A stretch of DNA of 64,000 bases from Mesorhizobium amorphae (GCF_014843845.1 NZ_JHQS01000006.1:1-64000), one strand, 5' to 3'. Shown: positions 19,442 through 30,452, numbered from the stretch's first letter. Numbers and translations are program-made. The notes: a model not told the origin generated them from the letters alone.

Positions 19442-20140
19442 TCACGCCAGATCGAAATGGCGCGGAAACGCCTGATGCAGCAGCATCAGCATGGTCTTGC
19501 GCAGCACATCGGATTGGCCCGCCGGCGGGTTGAGGTGGTCCCAGAACCATGCGCCATGCACGAGATAGTTGAGGCTCTCGGCCAGCGTGTCCGGGTCGAC
19601 CTCGGTGTAGCCGCCGCTGCGCTTGATTTCGATGAGCAGATCGCGCGCCTCGGCATTGTAGCTGAGATCGCTGGGCAGGCCGATCTCGTTGTAGATCTGC
19701 ATGCTCTTGCGGTCGCTGGAGAACACGACAAAGACCGAAACCCATTTCGGATGCTGCCGAGCAAACCGCTGCGCGCACTCGACCGCGCCCATCAGCCGCT
19801 CGACCGGCGACAGGCCCGGCACCCGCACCAGCGTCGCCCAAAGCTCGTCGTACCGGTCGCTGAGATACTGCAGGACGGCCCGGAAAAGGTTCTCCTTGCT
19901 GCGAAAATGGAACACCACCAGCGCGTTGGAGGAGCCGACATGCTCGGCGATGCGCTGCATGGTGACGCTGGCCAGACCTTCCTCGGCGATGAGGTCGATC
20001 GTAGCATCGATGATGCGCTGAACGCTCGCCTCGCCGCGTTCGCGCCGACGGTCCTTCGGGGCGGCATCGTTCGCCGACCCCCCGCCCTCAACCTTGGGCT
20101 TCTCCGCTATCACGGTTGCCTTGCGTTCTGCCATTCTCAT
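19442..20140 (-). CDS. TetR-family regulator of the amidase/ABC operon
   Basis: 232 residues from an ATG at 20140; a nearer ATG at 20134 is also possible. A basic tail is followed by the helix-turn-helix (ATIDLIAEEGLASVTMQRIAEHVG, then ALVVFHFRSKENLFRAVL), then a helical effector domain, resembling BetI-type proteins. It is the last gene of a six-gene minus-strand set starting with the ATPase at 25581. It may regulate that operon and itself. Confidence 0.85.
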   Translation of the reverse strand: MRMAERKATVIAEKPKVEGGGSANDAAPKDRRRERGEASVQRIIDATIDLIAEEGLASVTMQRIAEHVGSSNALVVFHFRSKENLFRAVLQYLSDRYDELWATLVRVPGLSPVERLMGAVECAQRFARQHPKWVSVFVVFSSDRKSMQIYNEIGLPSDLSYNAEARDLLIEIKRSGGYTEVDPDTLAESLNYLVHGAWFWDHLNPPAGQSDVLRKTMLMLLHQAFPRHFDLA

Positions 20141-20175
20141 CCGGCCTTTTCGAACCTGCGGCCCAGCGTCAGATA

Positions 20176-21603
20176 TCAAAGCGACGGGCGTGTCCCGGCA
20201 CTCTCATACCATTGTCCCTGCGCCGTTTCATAGGCGAGCGCCGCCCGGAACACATCGGCGTCGCAATAGGTGCGGCCGACAATCTGGATGCCCGTCGGCA
20301 CGCCATTCACCGCCCTGCCCGATGGCATGGAGAGCACCGGACAACGGCTCATCATGTTGAACGGCGTCGTCATCACCCAGCCAAGCGACGGGTTCACCTG
20401 TTTGCCATTGATCTCGACCGTGTCCCTAGTGTGGTCGAACTCCGCCGGCACCGCGGGAAGAGCGTTCGTCGGGCAGATCAGCACATCGTACTTTTCCAGC
20501 AACGGACCCAGTGTCTGGTACATCCTGGCCGCCACCTCCAGGGTTCCGACATAGTCCGTCGCCTTTGACCTTTGACCGTCCTCGGCAAACTGCCGCGCAT
20601 AGCTGGTCATGTCTTCGCCGTGCTCCTCGAGCAGCTGCGCCAGCGAGGCGCCGAAGAGATGCTCGAGATAGGCGATGCCGGCCTTCAACACTTCGTCACC
20701 CCAGCCCAGGTCGACCTCCTCGACCGTGGCACCGAGCGAGCGGAACACATCGCAAGCGGCAAGCGTGTTCCTGCGCACATCGGCATCCACCTCGAAAGAG
20801 CCGAGGTCCATCGAGAAACCGATCCTCCAGCCCTTGATCGGCTTGTAGTCGAGCGGCAGCCGCAATTTCGGGCGCAGCGTCGCGATGTCGAGCGGGCTCG
20901 GCCCAGCCATGACGTTCTGCAGCAGGATCGCATCCCTGACGTTCCGCGCCAGCGGTCCGGTATGGCAGTAGAAATCGAGGTTGAACGGCGGCTCGTCCGG
21001 ATTGCGCCCATAGGGCGGCTTGAAGCCGACGAGACCGCAGGCCGACGCCGGAATACGGATCGATCCGGCAATGTCCGAACCGGTGGCGATCGAGGATGTG
21101 CCCGCGGCCAGCGTCGCCGCTGCCCCGCCGGACGAACCGCCCGGCGTGAAATCCGGATTCCACGGATTGCGCGTGACGCCCCATCGTCTCGACCAGGTAA
21201 CGCCGGCGCAGCTGAACTCGGGCGTCGCCGTGCGTGCATGCACGATGCCGCCCGCCTTGATGACGCGCTCGTTCATCGTTGATGTATGCTCGCCGACGGC
21301 GTCTTTCGTCAGCAGCGAGCCATGCGATGTCGGCTTGCCTTTGATGTAGCTCTCATCCTTGATGCCGATCGGCAGGCCCTCGAGCGTGCCGGTCCTGGCG
21401 CCCCTGGCGTATTTCGCCTCGGCTTTTCTAGCGAGTTCCATGGCCTCTTCGAAATGCTCGAAGGTGAAACAGTTGATCGTCGCCTTCGTCGCCTCGGCGC
21501 GATCGATGGTCGCCTGCATCAGCTCGACGGGCGAAAGCGTCTTCGCCTTGAACTGCCGCAGCGCCTCGCTGGCCGGCATGTAGCAAAGGTCGAGATCGGT
21601 CAT
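20176..21603 (-). CDS. Amidase (amidase signature family)
   Basis: 475 residues with the Ser-Ser-Lys triad of this family: Lys near residue 82 (LPIGIKDESY), cis-Ser near 157 in TPGGSSGG, and nucleophile Ser near 181 (SDIAGSIRIPA). It hydrolyses an amide, releasing ammonia or a free acid. It sits between the ABC importer genes and their regulator, so the imported compound may carry an amide. The substrate is not identifiable. Confidence 0.88.
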   Translation of the reverse strand: MTDLDLCYMPASEALRQFKAKTLSPVELMQATIDRAEATKATINCFTFEHFEEAMELARKAEAKYARGARTGTLEGLPIGIKDESYIKGKPTSHGSLLTKDAVGEHTSTMNERVIKAGGIVHARTATPEFSCAGVTWSRRWGVTRNPWNPDFTPGGSSGGAAATLAAGTSSIATGSDIAGSIRIPASACGLVGFKPPYGRNPDEPPFNLDFYCHTGPLARNVRDAILLQNVMAGPSPLDIATLRPKLRLPLDYKPIKGWRIGFSMDLGSFEVDADVRRNTLAACDVFRSLGATVEEVDLGWGDEVLKAGIAYLEHLFGASLAQLLEEHGEDMTSYARQFAEDGQRSKATDYVGTLEVAARMYQTLGPLLEKYDVLICPTNALPAVPAEFDHTRDTVEINGKQVNPSLGWVMTTPFNMMSRCPVLSMPSGRAVNGVPTGIQIVGRTYCDADVFRAALAYETAQGQWYESAGTRPSL

Positions 21604-21695
21604 GGAAGTCTCCTGCGATCCTCGGATCGCCTTTGGGCTTGATGGTCGAGAAATGGCCGCGCCGCGTGTCGCGGCGCGGGGAAACTGGGGTCAGG

Positions 21696-22730
21696 CTATT
21701 TCTGCAGGTCGGTCCAGATCTTCGTGTAGAGCGCCTGCACATCCGGCGAACAGGTCGGCATGAACTTGCCCTTGGCGGCGAATTCGGCCGGGACATCCAC
21801 CTCCGGCGCGCCCTTCATGTCGGCCGGCATGAAGGCTTCCGACCCCTTGATGCCGTTGGCGTAGCGGGCGAAGGCCGAGATCAGCGCGGCGTTCTCGGGA
21901 TCCATGATGAAGTTCTGGAACAGCTTTGCGTTCTCGACATTCTTGGCGTCCTTGAGGACCGCGACATTGTCCATCCAGATCGGATAGCCTTCCTTCGGAT
22001 AGCCATAGACGATCTTGTCGTTCTGCAGCCGCTGGCGCAGCGAAATGCCGTTCCAGTTCACGCCGGCCGCGATGTCACCCTTGCCCAGCCCGTCGACGGC
22101 GCCATAGTCGAACGAGAGCCATTTCGCCTTGGCCTCGACAAGCTTGTCGCGCACCTTCTTCAGAACCTGCTTGTCGTCGGTGCAGTATTCGCCGCCTTCA
22201 TAGGAGATGGCGAGGTACATGATGTCGCCCATTTCCGGCACGACATTGATCTTGCCGACCAGCTCGGCCGGCGGATCGAGGAAGATCGCGGACGTGTTCA
22301 CATCTCCGGAATAGACCGATTTGTTCACCGACATGCCGGTCGTGCCCCACTGCCACGGCACGGTGTATTTGCGGCCCGGGTCGAACGGGACGTCGACCCA
22401 CTTCGGATCGACGTTCTTGAAATTCTCCATTGTGTTGGGATCGGTCTCCAGCAACAGCCCTTCGCTGATCCAGATCGGAACGACGCTGGCAGAAGGCACG
22501 ACGATGTCGAAGCCGGCGCCGCCCTGGCGGATCTTGGCAAGTGCCGTGTCGTTGGAATCGAAATCGGTGACGGTGACCTTGACCTTGTAGGTCGCCTCGA
22601 ATTTCTTGATCAGGTCGGGGCTGGTGTAGTTACCCCAATTGTAGATGTTGAGCTCGCCGTCGGCGCGGGCCGCGCCGGTGACAGTCAGCAGCGACAGCCC
22701 GACGGCCGTCGCGGTCAGTTTCCAGTTCAT
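21696..22730 (-). CDS. ABC transporter substrate-binding protein (spermidine/putrescine type)
   Basis: 344 residues from the ATG at 22730, with a signal peptide (about 1-23, [10 protein letters not shown]) and PotD-like blocks [18 protein letters not shown] and [13 protein letters not shown]. It binds the ligand in the periplasm. It follows two permeases and an ATPase on the same strand, and the amidase comes next. The longer upstream frame overlaps the permease and is rejected. Confidence 0.9.
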   Translation of the reverse strand: MNWKLTATAVGLSLLTVTGAARADGELNIYNWGNYTSPDLIKKFEATYKVKVTVTDFDSNDTALAKIRQGGAGFDIVVPSASVVPIWISEGLLLETDPNTMENFKNVDPKWVDVPFDPGRKYTVPWQWGTTGMSVNKSVYSGDVNTSAIFLDPPAELVGKINVVPEMGDIMYLAISYEGGEYCTDDKQVLKKVRDKLVEAKAKWLSFDYGAVDGLGKGDIAAGVNWNGISLRQRLQNDKIVYGYPKEGYPIWMDNVAVLKDAKNVENAKLFQNFIMDPENAALISAFARYANGIKGSEAFMPADMKGAPEVDVPAEFAAKGKFMPTCSPDVQALYTKIWTDLQK

Positions 22731-22770
22731 GCTTCTTGCTCCCATTGTTGGGACCGTCGGCGATGCGGCC

Positions 22771-23580
22771 TCAGGTCCGTTTCCTGCTGATGAAGAAGAA
22801 AGCCGTGACGATGCCGATCGACAGCGCCAGGAAGACCGTCGAGATCGCGTTGATCTCGGGTGTAACGCCGCGGCGGATCTGGCCAAGCATGAAGGTCGGC
22901 AGCGTGTCCTGGCCGCCCGATTTGACGAACTCGGTGATGACCACGTCGTCCAGCGAGACGACGAAGGCGAGCATCAGCCCTGCCAGAATGCCCGGCCAGA
23001 GCAGCGGCAAGGTCACGTGCCGGAAGGTCTTCCATTTCGTCGCATAGAGATCGGCGGCCGCCGTCTCGAGCGACAGATCCATGCTTTCGAGCCGCGCCCG
23101 GATCGGCAGATAGGCGAACGGCACGCAGAAGGCGGTGTGGGCCAAGATCAGGTAGCCGAGGCCCGAATAGCCGGTCCAGATCTTGATGCGCGAGAACACG
23201 ATCAGCAGTGCCACCGCGGTGACGATCTCCGGCACCATCAGCGGCTGGTTGATGAAGGCGTATTTGAACGTCAGTCCCCTGTATGGCTTGGTCCGGGTCG
23301 TCGCCAGCGCCGCCATCGTTGCCGAGATCGTCGCCAGGATGGCGGCGATGGCGGCGATCTGGAACGAGCGGATCGAGGATTCGATGACCAGCGAATTGTT
23401 CCAGGCGGCATGGAACCAGCGCAGCGAAAAACCCTTCCAGATCGCCAGCGACTCGTTGTCGTTGAAGGCGTAGACCACCAGCGTGGCGATCGGCAGATAG
23501 AGCAGGAAGAAACACATCATCGCCATGGAGGCGAAGCCTGTTTGCCGCCGGACGTCGAAGCGGTCAGCCATGACTGCCAT
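22771..23580 (-). CDS. ABC transporter permease (PotC-like)
   Basis: 269 residues with about six membrane segments and the EAA loop [27 protein letters not shown]. Its start at 23580 overlaps the upstream permease end (23564); another ATG at 23571 is possible. It forms the inner-membrane channel with that partner. Confidence 0.9.
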   Translation of the reverse strand: MAVMADRFDVRRQTGFASMAMMCFFLLYLPIATLVVYAFNDNESLAIWKGFSLRWFHAAWNNSLVIESSIRSFQIAAIAAILATISATMAALATTRTKPYRGLTFKYAFINQPLMVPEIVTAVALLIVFSRIKIWTGYSGLGYLILAHTAFCVPFAYLPIRARLESMDLSLETAAADLYATKWKTFRHVTLPLLWPGILAGLMLAFVVSLDDVVITEFVKSGGQDTLPTFMLGQIRRGVTPEINAISTVFLALSIGIVTAFFFISRKRT

Positions 23581-24484
23581 CCGATCTGGTTGTGTTGCGG
23601 ACGTAGAACAGCAGCGCGACCATCACGATCGCCATCAGCGCGATCGACAGCGCGGCACCGAGCGGCCAGTTCCGCCCCTGCCCGAATTGCAGTTCGATCA
23701 GATTGCCGATCATCAGATTGGTGCCGCCGCCCAAGACGCGCGGCGTTACATAGGCGCCGAGCGAAGGAATGAAGACGAGGATCGAGCCGGCGACGATGCC
23801 CGGCGTGACCAGCGGGATGATAATGCGCCGCAGCACCTGCAGCCGCGTCGCATAGAGGTCGTAGCCCGCCTCGACCAGGCGGAAGTCGATCTTCTCCATG
23901 CTGGCATAGAGCGGCAGCACCATCAGCGGCAGGAACACATAGACCATGCCGGCGAGCACGGCGAAGTTGGTGTACATGAGCTGGACGGGGTGGTCGGTGA
24001 TGCCAAGCGCTTGCAGCACCCAATTGACGATGCCGTCATTGCGCAGCACCTCCTGCATGGCGAAGGTGCGGATCAGAAGGTTCGTCCAGAACGGGATGGT
24101 GATCAGGAACAGCCAGATATCGCGGCGGTGTTCGGGCCGCGTCGCGATGAAATAGGCGGTCGGAAAGCCGAAGATCAGGGTCAGGATCGTGGTCATCGCC
24201 GACAGCGACACCGAGCGCCAGAAGATCGACAGATGCGCGCCGGCAAGCGACAGCGTGTCGTCGAAGACGTCACGCTCGAGCAGCACGCTCACCCAGGCGT
24301 TGGTCGAGAACTGCCACTTCACATCGCCGTAATTGCCGGGCGTCAGGAAGGAATAGACGACCACGATCAGCAGCGGCCCAAGGGCCGCGAGGAAGACGAT
24401 CAGCAGCGCCGGGGCTGAAAGCAGCCAGCGCGATCGAATATCGTCGCGCTCGGCCTTGTCGGCGATCTCTTTCGCGCTCGCCAT
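23564..24484 (-). CDS. ABC transporter permease (PotB-like)
   Basis: 306 residues from the ATG at 24484, which lies five bases after the ATPase stop. It has about six membrane segments and the EAA loop EAGYDLYATRLQVLRRIIIPLVTPGI. The longer frame upstream overlaps the ATPase and is rejected. Confidence 0.9.
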   Translation of the reverse strand: MASAKEIADKAERDDIRSRWLLSAPALLIVFLAALGPLLIVVVYSFLTPGNYGDVKWQFSTNAWVSVLLERDVFDDTLSLAGAHLSIFWRSVSLSAMTTILTLIFGFPTAYFIATRPEHRRDIWLFLITIPFWTNLLIRTFAMQEVLRNDGIVNWVLQALGITDHPVQLMYTNFAVLAGMVYVFLPLMVLPLYASMEKIDFRLVEAGYDLYATRLQVLRRIIIPLVTPGIVAGSILVFIPSLGAYVTPRVLGGGTNLMIGNLIELQFGQGRNWPLGAALSIALMAIVMVALLFYVRNTTRSDGSHG

Positions 24485-24489
24485 CGGCC

Positions 24490-25581
<1,092 letters not shown>

Positions 25582-25654
25582 GATGTTCCCCTTTTCTGGT
25601 GGCCATTCACCGGCGACGCCAGCTGACCAACTCAATTCTCGCCATCAGGGATAA

Positions 25655-25690
25655 CTATGACTAAACATACAGTCAATATCTTTCTGAGCG
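25655..25690 (-). promoter_or_regulatory. Candidate operator/promoter upstream of the ATPase operon
   Basis: An inverted repeat TGACT (25658-25662) - eight bases - AGTCA (25671-25675) overlaps a -35-like TTGACT on the minus strand, about 75 bases before the ATPase start. It is a plausible site for the operon's TetR protein. Palindrome arms are only five bases, so this is tentative. Confidence 0.4.
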
Positions 25691-25864
25691 AGACTGTCGG
25701 GTGACCGTTGACGATGCGGATCAGTGGGGAGAGCTGCCATTGGCGCGCCTTGTAAGCACGCTTCCCAACCGAAAGGCGCTTGTGAGGCCGGGCTTTGGTG
25801 CTAGACGCTATGTCTGGATCTCGGCCGGTCAAAGCCATGTCGCGGCCGTTTATGAGAACAGGCG

Positions 25865-26803
25865 ATGGCACGAAAAATTCTGAAGAGAACCGTCGATGCG
25901 ATCAATGCCAGCAGCTTCGTCGGCAAGGCGAAATCCATCCGCGATAAACTGTCGTACCGAATTTACCAGGCCAAGGGCGCGAGCCGTGGGCGGGAGTTCT
26001 CGCGCCATTTGCAAGAATCCGGATTGTCCAGGGTTTGCTTCACCATCGCTTTCAACACGCCTTGGGTCATCGATGCCTTGACCAGGGCATGGCAGATCCA
26101 TTCGCCGGGATTGTCGCTCGTTGTCGTCGACAATTCGTCCAGCGAAGCGGCGAGAAAATCGATTGAACGCATCTGCTCGGCAAGAGGCGTACCTTACCTC
26201 GGCTTGCCCAATCGTCGTGAGCGCCATTGGTCGCGCTCGCATGGGACGGCCCTGACCTGGGTGTTTGACAACATCGTCAGGCACCTTCGGCCGGAATTCT
26301 TTGGATACATCGATCACGATTGCTTCCCGGTCGCACCCTTCGACATTCCCGCGCGGATGGAAGGAAAGGTCGTTTATGGTCTCAAGCTGCCTGCCAACGA
26401 GAACTTCCGTTACAAGCCAACTGTAGACGATCCCAAATGGCATCTTTGGGGAGGCTTCTGCTTCTTCCGCTTCGCGGCCGTCGAGGGACTGGATCTGGAT
26501 TTCGGTCCGCGCATGGAACTTGGGCTGGACACCGGCGGCGGCAACTGGCTGCCGCTCTATTCGCGCCTGGCGGAAGCAGACATTTCAGCCGCGGTCGAAG
26601 AACCCGCTGCGGTCGTGCTGGCTGGCGAACGCAGTGAGCATCATCAGTTGTTTGACGCCGCTTTCTTTCATGTCGGAGGCTCCTCCTACGCCGACCAAAA
26701 AACCCGCCATCACCGCACCGCGCAGCATCGCGAACTGTTGCGCGACTATGTTTGGGAAACCTACCTCGGCGGCGCCCAGAACCGGATTGCCAGCGATTCC
26801 TGA
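25865..26803 (+). CDS. Putative glycosyltransferase (GT-A type)
   Basis: 312 residues. An N-terminal Rossmann-like stretch (SLVVVDNSSS, about 84-93) and IDHDCF (about 149-154), with Asp-His-Asp as a DXD-like metal site, fit a family-2-like glycosyltransferase, though the similarity is only moderate. It starts a same-strand run of four glycan genes (to 29109) and is separated from the ABC operon by a divergent gap. Substrate unknown. Confidence 0.65.
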   Translation: MARKILKRTVDAINASSFVGKAKSIRDKLSYRIYQAKGASRGREFSRHLQESGLSRVCFTIAFNTPWVIDALTRAWQIHSPGLSLVVVDNSSSEAARKSIERICSARGVPYLGLPNRRERHWSRSHGTALTWVFDNIVRHLRPEFFGYIDHDCFPVAPFDIPARMEGKVVYGLKLPANENFRYKPTVDDPKWHLWGGFCFFRFAAVEGLDLDFGPRMELGLDTGGGNWLPLYSRLAEADISAAVEEPAAVVLAGERSEHHQLFDAAFFHVGGSSYADQKTRHHRTAQHRELLRDYVWETYLGGAQNRIASDS

Positions 26804-26873
26804 TCCGGTATCGACTGCCGCGGATGAACGGCGCCTCTGGATTTTCGAGACCTGCAACATTACAGACGCAAGA

Positions 26874-27632
26874 ATGCAAGAGTTCCCATCCGACAAGGTC
26901 TTTGTCCGCGTATGCCATGTCAAACAAGGCTACGAGGACCGGGAGCGTCATATCCTGAAAGAGTTTGGCCGGCGCGGCGTGCCGGTCCATTTCTTTCTCG
27001 ATTGGGACATCGCGGATATCACCAAGGAAACCAGGGCATCCTTTGTTGGATCGGACAAATTGCGGCCGTCCGAAGTCTCGCTTGCCCTGAAGCAGGTCGG
27101 CATATGGCGGGAGTTTCTCGAAACGGACAAGCTGTTTTGCCTGGTGTTCGAGGACGATGTGTTCCTTGACGCCGACTTCGTCGGCAAACTGGGCGAGTGC
27201 ATTGCCGAGTTCGGCAGTCCGGACCGGAAGGCTGTCGTCTATCTCGGCAGCGGCAGCAATTATTATGTGCCTCGATGGAAGTTGCGGAAGGGCCAGAAAC
27301 TCTATCCGGGGCTCCATGCGCGTTGCGCCGATTCATACCTGATCACGCGCCCGGTCGCCAAAGCCAGGCTCGATTGGTTGGCCGAGCACAGACTGTCAAA
27401 GCCGATCGACCATCAGATTGAACATATCGATGAGAAGTTGGGCATAGAAATGCTCTGGTTCGAGCGGCCGATCGTTGAACAGGGAAGCCAGAACGGTGCG
27501 TTCCAAAGCTCGGTCGCGGGCTCGGCTCGTCACTTGTGGCTGAAACGGATCACCTGGAGTTGGAAGAAAGCCAGCCGGCGCTTCTTCGGTCACAACGCGC
27601 GCGGCAAGAGCAATTCCAGGAAAAGTGCGTAG
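26874..27632 (+). CDS. Glycosyltransferase family 25 (LPS-type)
   Basis: 252 residues from the ATG at 26874, just before VFVRVCHVKQGYEDRERHIL, the usual GT25 start; the upstream frame overlaps the preceding gene and is rejected. The catalytic EDDV motif is at 93-96 (CLVFEDDVFLD), and YLGSGSNYYVP follows. GT25 enzymes add sugars to lipooligosaccharide. The last seven codons and the stop are written inside a RIME-type repeat. Confidence 0.82.
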   Translation: MQEFPSDKVFVRVCHVKQGYEDRERHILKEFGRRGVPVHFFLDWDIADITKETRASFVGSDKLRPSEVSLALKQVGIWREFLETDKLFCLVFEDDVFLDADFVGKLGECIAEFGSPDRKAVVYLGSGSNYYVPRWKLRKGQKLYPGLHARCADSYLITRPVAKARLDWLAEHRLSKPIDHQIEHIDEKLGIEMLWFERPIVEQGSQNGAFQSSVAGSARHLWLKRITWSWKKASRRFFGHNARGKSNSRKSA

Positions 27633-27645
27633 CGGTTTCCGTTTG
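27608..27645. repeat. RIME-type element, half copy
   Basis: GCAATTCCAGGAAAAGTGCG followed by TAGCGGTTTCCG matches the left half of the rhizobial intergenic mosaic element seen in full at 62446-62543. It overlaps the 3' end of the GT25 gene and supplies its stop codon. Confidence 0.8.
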
Positions 27646-27662
27646 TTATTGGGAGCTTCCCT

Positions 27663-28250
27663 TTGTCGAAACTATCCAACTGGTTGCGCGAGCATCGCAT
27701 CCTCGGGGCAAGGCATCCGTTGGCAGCGAACGTAACTGTTGGTCGCCACACTTATGGATTAACGAAGCACACGGTCTCCATGCAGTCCGCAGAGGCACCC
27801 TTGAATGTTGGCTCCTTTTGCTCGATCGCCGGCCAGGTCATCATCATGTGCTCCGGCAATCACTCTATGGACTGCGCGACATCGTTTCCGATCCACATGC
27901 AGCTGCTGAAAAAGCCCTCGCCGGTCCAAAATGGCGGAAGGCGGGCCGGCGTGAATATTGGCAACGACGTCTGGGTCGGTTTCAGAGCGACGATATTGCC
28001 TGGCGTAAGCATCGGTCATGGTGCCGTCGTCGGCGCCGGCGCAGTGGTCACCAGGGACGTGCCACCCTATGCAGTTGTCGCCGGGAACCCGGCGAGAATT
28101 ATCCGATTCCGCTTCGCCGACGAGATTGTCTCAAAATTGCTCGCAATCCGCTGGTGGGAATGGGATGACAACAAGATCAAACAAGAGGCCGATACGCTAA
28201 CCGGCCCGATAGAAATATTTGTTGCAAAGCATTTTCAGACTGCGCCTTGA
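27663..28250 (+). CDS. Hexapeptide-repeat acyltransferase (CatB/VatD-like)
   Basis: 195 residues with left-handed beta-helix turns (GVNIGNDVWVGFRATILPGVSIGHGAVVGAGAVV...) and the ending VVAGNPARIIRFRF typical of xenobiotic/sugar O-acetyltransferases. The start is a TTG at 27663, about eight bases after GGGAG. Among glycosyltransferases it most likely O-acetylates a surface sugar. Antibiotic acetylation is a less likely alternative. Confidence 0.8.
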   Translation: MSKLSNWLREHRILGARHPLAANVTVGRHTYGLTKHTVSMQSAEAPLNVGSFCSIAGQVIIMCSGNHSMDCATSFPIHMQLLKKPSPVQNGGRRAGVNIGNDVWVGFRATILPGVSIGHGAVVGAGAVVTRDVPPYAVVAGNPARIIRFRFADEIVSKLLAIRWWEWDDNKIKQEADTLTGPIEIFVAKHFQTAP

Positions 28251-28356
28251 TAGCAACCCTCCTGTTTCTTGACCACTTGGCGAGCTTTGGCCAAAAGCTC
28301 TCGGGCTTGTGGTACTGAAAGCAGCCAGTATGTGTGGCTCCAGCGGGGTATCAGAC

Positions 28357-29109
28357 ATGTTTGGTTTTGGAAAAAAGCGTCGCGAGCTTGCTCCCATGGA
28401 ACAGGCTTTGTTGCGCACTCCGGCGAGACATAAGCTCGAGTCGATAATCTTAAGCTCGGACGACGAGGCTTGGCAGCCAACGCGACGCCTGGTTGATCTA
28501 GCCATTAGGGCGGCCAGTCGCGCTGCCGATATTTCTTTTCCCGATCTGGACAGCAGAAAAGCCAAGGAGCGGCGCTGGTACCGCACCTGGCCAGGAGAAC
28601 ACTACCGGCTTCTCGCCGCGTTGGTGGCGGACCTGGAAGCTCTGAATGTTATCGAGATTGGAACCTGGACGGGCATGGGAACGCTGTCGATCGCCTCGGC
28701 GCTTCCACCAGGCGGTAGGGTTGTTACTTTCGACATCGTGCCATGGAATAGCCTTAAGCGATCCTGGTTTCACCAGGCTGATTTCGTAGACGGGCGCATA
28801 GTTCAGCATCTGGCTGACGTTACAGCCCCCGAGGGGATGGAGCCCTATCGAAACCTTTTTGCAGAGGCCGATTTCATTTTCATAGATGCCCCGAAAGACG
28901 GCGTCACCGAACAGAATTTCATCGACACTTTGGGGGCTCTAACCTTGCCAAAGAACCCAATCGTCATGTTCGACGACACCCGCGTCCTGAACATGATCCA
29001 TATATGGCGTCAGTTGAAACGCCCGAAGCTGGACATCACATCGTTTGGCCACTGGAGCGGGACCGGTCTGGTGGACTGGAATGGCAAGCGGACACCAAGA
29101 AAAGTCTAG
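28357..29109 (+). CDS. Class I SAM-dependent methyltransferase
   Basis: 250 residues from the ATG at 28357; earlier in-frame starts at 28330 and 28309 are weaker. Motif I is NVIEIGTWTGMGTLSIA, followed by GGRVVTFDIV, and FIFIDAPKDG lies later, as in the Methyltransf_24 group. It ends the glycan cluster and may methylate a sugar or lipid. Substrate unknown. Confidence 0.78.
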   Translation: MFGFGKKRRELAPMEQALLRTPARHKLESIILSSDDEAWQPTRRLVDLAIRAASRAADISFPDLDSRKAKERRWYRTWPGEHYRLLAALVADLEALNVIEIGTWTGMGTLSIASALPPGGRVVTFDIVPWNSLKRSWFHQADFVDGRIVQHLADVTAPEGMEPYRNLFAEADFIFIDAPKDGVTEQNFIDTLGALTLPKNPIVMFDDTRVLNMIHIWRQLKRPKLDITSFGHWSGTGLVDWNGKRTPRKV

Positions 29110-29245
29110 CCGCCGAATAGGGCGCAGGGCGAACCGTCTTTCGTCACAATGCTTACTGCGACGTGCCCTGCGCATGGACAATTGTGACACTCCGATCCAA
29201 CCGCCCGCCGCCTATCCGGCGTCAATGATCACCGGATTTGCGAAC

Positions 29246-29446
29246 CTACAGCGCCTTTTGCGGACAGGGCATGCCGGCGGCATCGCCGCAGCGCGAGGCA
29301 GTGGGCTGAGGCCGGATGCTCATTTCTTCGGACTGGCGCACCAGTTCGGAAAAGACGAGCGCAAAGCTTCCCAGCATCAGGAAGACGATGATCATTCGGG
29401 TAACCGGCAATAGACAGGTCTCGACTGCTGGCCCCACGCCGCCCAT
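29246..29446 (-). CDS. Small membrane protein (66 aa), candidate
   Basis: A frame from the ATG at 29446 has one clear membrane segment (MIIVFLMLGSFALVFSELV, from about residue 18) and a polar tail. No good ribosome-binding site is seen and the tail is compositionally ordinary. It lies in the 569-base gap between the methyltransferase and nadK. It may be real or chance. Confidence 0.35.
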   Translation of the reverse strand: MGGVGPAVETCLLPVTRMIIVFLMLGSFALVFSELVRQSEEMSIRPQPTASRCGDAAGMPCPQKAL

Positions 29447-29678
29447 CCACTGCCGGCTAACATGATCGATCCGGCTTTACGAGAGCTTAAGTTCCGTCTT
29501 AACCATCACATTCCCTTGTTCCGCGACACGAAGCGCGAGCGGTCATGTCCACGGTGCCGCATCGAGGCCCGGCCTCCCTTTGCAGATGCGGGTGGCCCAT
29601 GCTACCCCGGCGCAGGCGCGGCCCGGCAGACCGGTCGCCGCCAATCGGTCGTCGCCAATCGGTCTTCATCGGGGAACC

Positions 29679-30452
29679 ATGAGCAAAGCCGCCAGCCGTC
29701 TCGCCTTCGTTTCCTCCGACACAACCGACGCCAAAGCGGCGCTGGAAAACCTGTCGGCGCGCTATGGCCAGACCTCGGTCGAAGACGCCGAGATCGTCGT
29801 TGCACTTGGCGGCGACGGCTTCCTGCTGCAGACCCTGCGCGACACGATGAGCACGGGGAAGAAGGTCTACGGCATGAACCGTGGCACCATCGGCTTCCTG
29901 ATGAACGAATACCGCGCCGGCGGCCTCGTCGAGCGCATCGCGGCGGCCGTCGCCGAGACGATCCGTCCGCTGGAGATGCTGGCGCTAACCCATGCGGGCG
30001 AAACGGTTTCGGCTCTCGCCATCAACGAGGTCGCGCTGTGGCGGCAGTCCTACCAGACGGCCAAGATCCGCATCACCGTCGACGAGCAAATTCGGCTGGA
30101 GGAATTGAACTGCGACGGCGTCATGATCGCGACGCCTGCCGGCTCGACCGCCTACAATCTGTCCGCGCACGGGCCGATCCTGCCGCTCGATGCGCCGCTG
30201 CTGGCGCTGACCCCGGTCAGTCCGTTCCGCCCGCGCCGTTGGCGTGGCGCGCTGCTCTCCAACAAAGCAACGGTTCGCTTCGACATTCTGGAGCCGGAAA
30301 AGCGGCCGGTGAACGCCGCCGCCGACCATACCGAGGTGAAGGCGGTGGCCTCCGTCACGGTGCGGGAGTCGCCGACGGCGACAGCAACATTGCTGTTCGA
30401 TCCCAATCATTCGTGGAACGAACGCATCCTGGCGGAACAATTCCGCTATTGA
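29679..30452 (+). CDS. nadK: NAD kinase
   Basis: 257 residues from the ATG at 29679. GGDG at 44-47 (VVALGGDGFLLQTL) is the ATP/NAD site, with AINEVAL and CDGVMIATPAGSTAYNLSAHGP following. It phosphorylates NAD to NADP in the cytoplasm. The leader holds two copies of a GTCGCCAATCGGTC-like repeat before the start. It lies upstream of the helicase on the same strand, with its own gap. Confidence 0.95.
   Translation: MSKAASRLAFVSSDTTDAKAALENLSARYGQTSVEDAEIVVALGGDGFLLQTLRDTMSTGKKVYGMNRGTIGFLMNEYRAGGLVERIAAAVAETIRPLEMLALTHAGETVSALAINEVALWRQSYQTAKIRITVDEQIRLEELNCDGVMIATPAGSTAYNLSAHGPILPLDAPLLALTPVSPFRPRRWRGALLSNKATVRFDILEPEKRPVNAAADHTEVKAVASVTVRESPTATATLLFDPNHSWNERILAEQFRY

Noticed and set aside
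25632..25871. 79-residue frame in the control region upstream of the ATPase operon
   Set aside because: It overlaps the promoter-like region and has no ribosome-binding site or family; judged chance.
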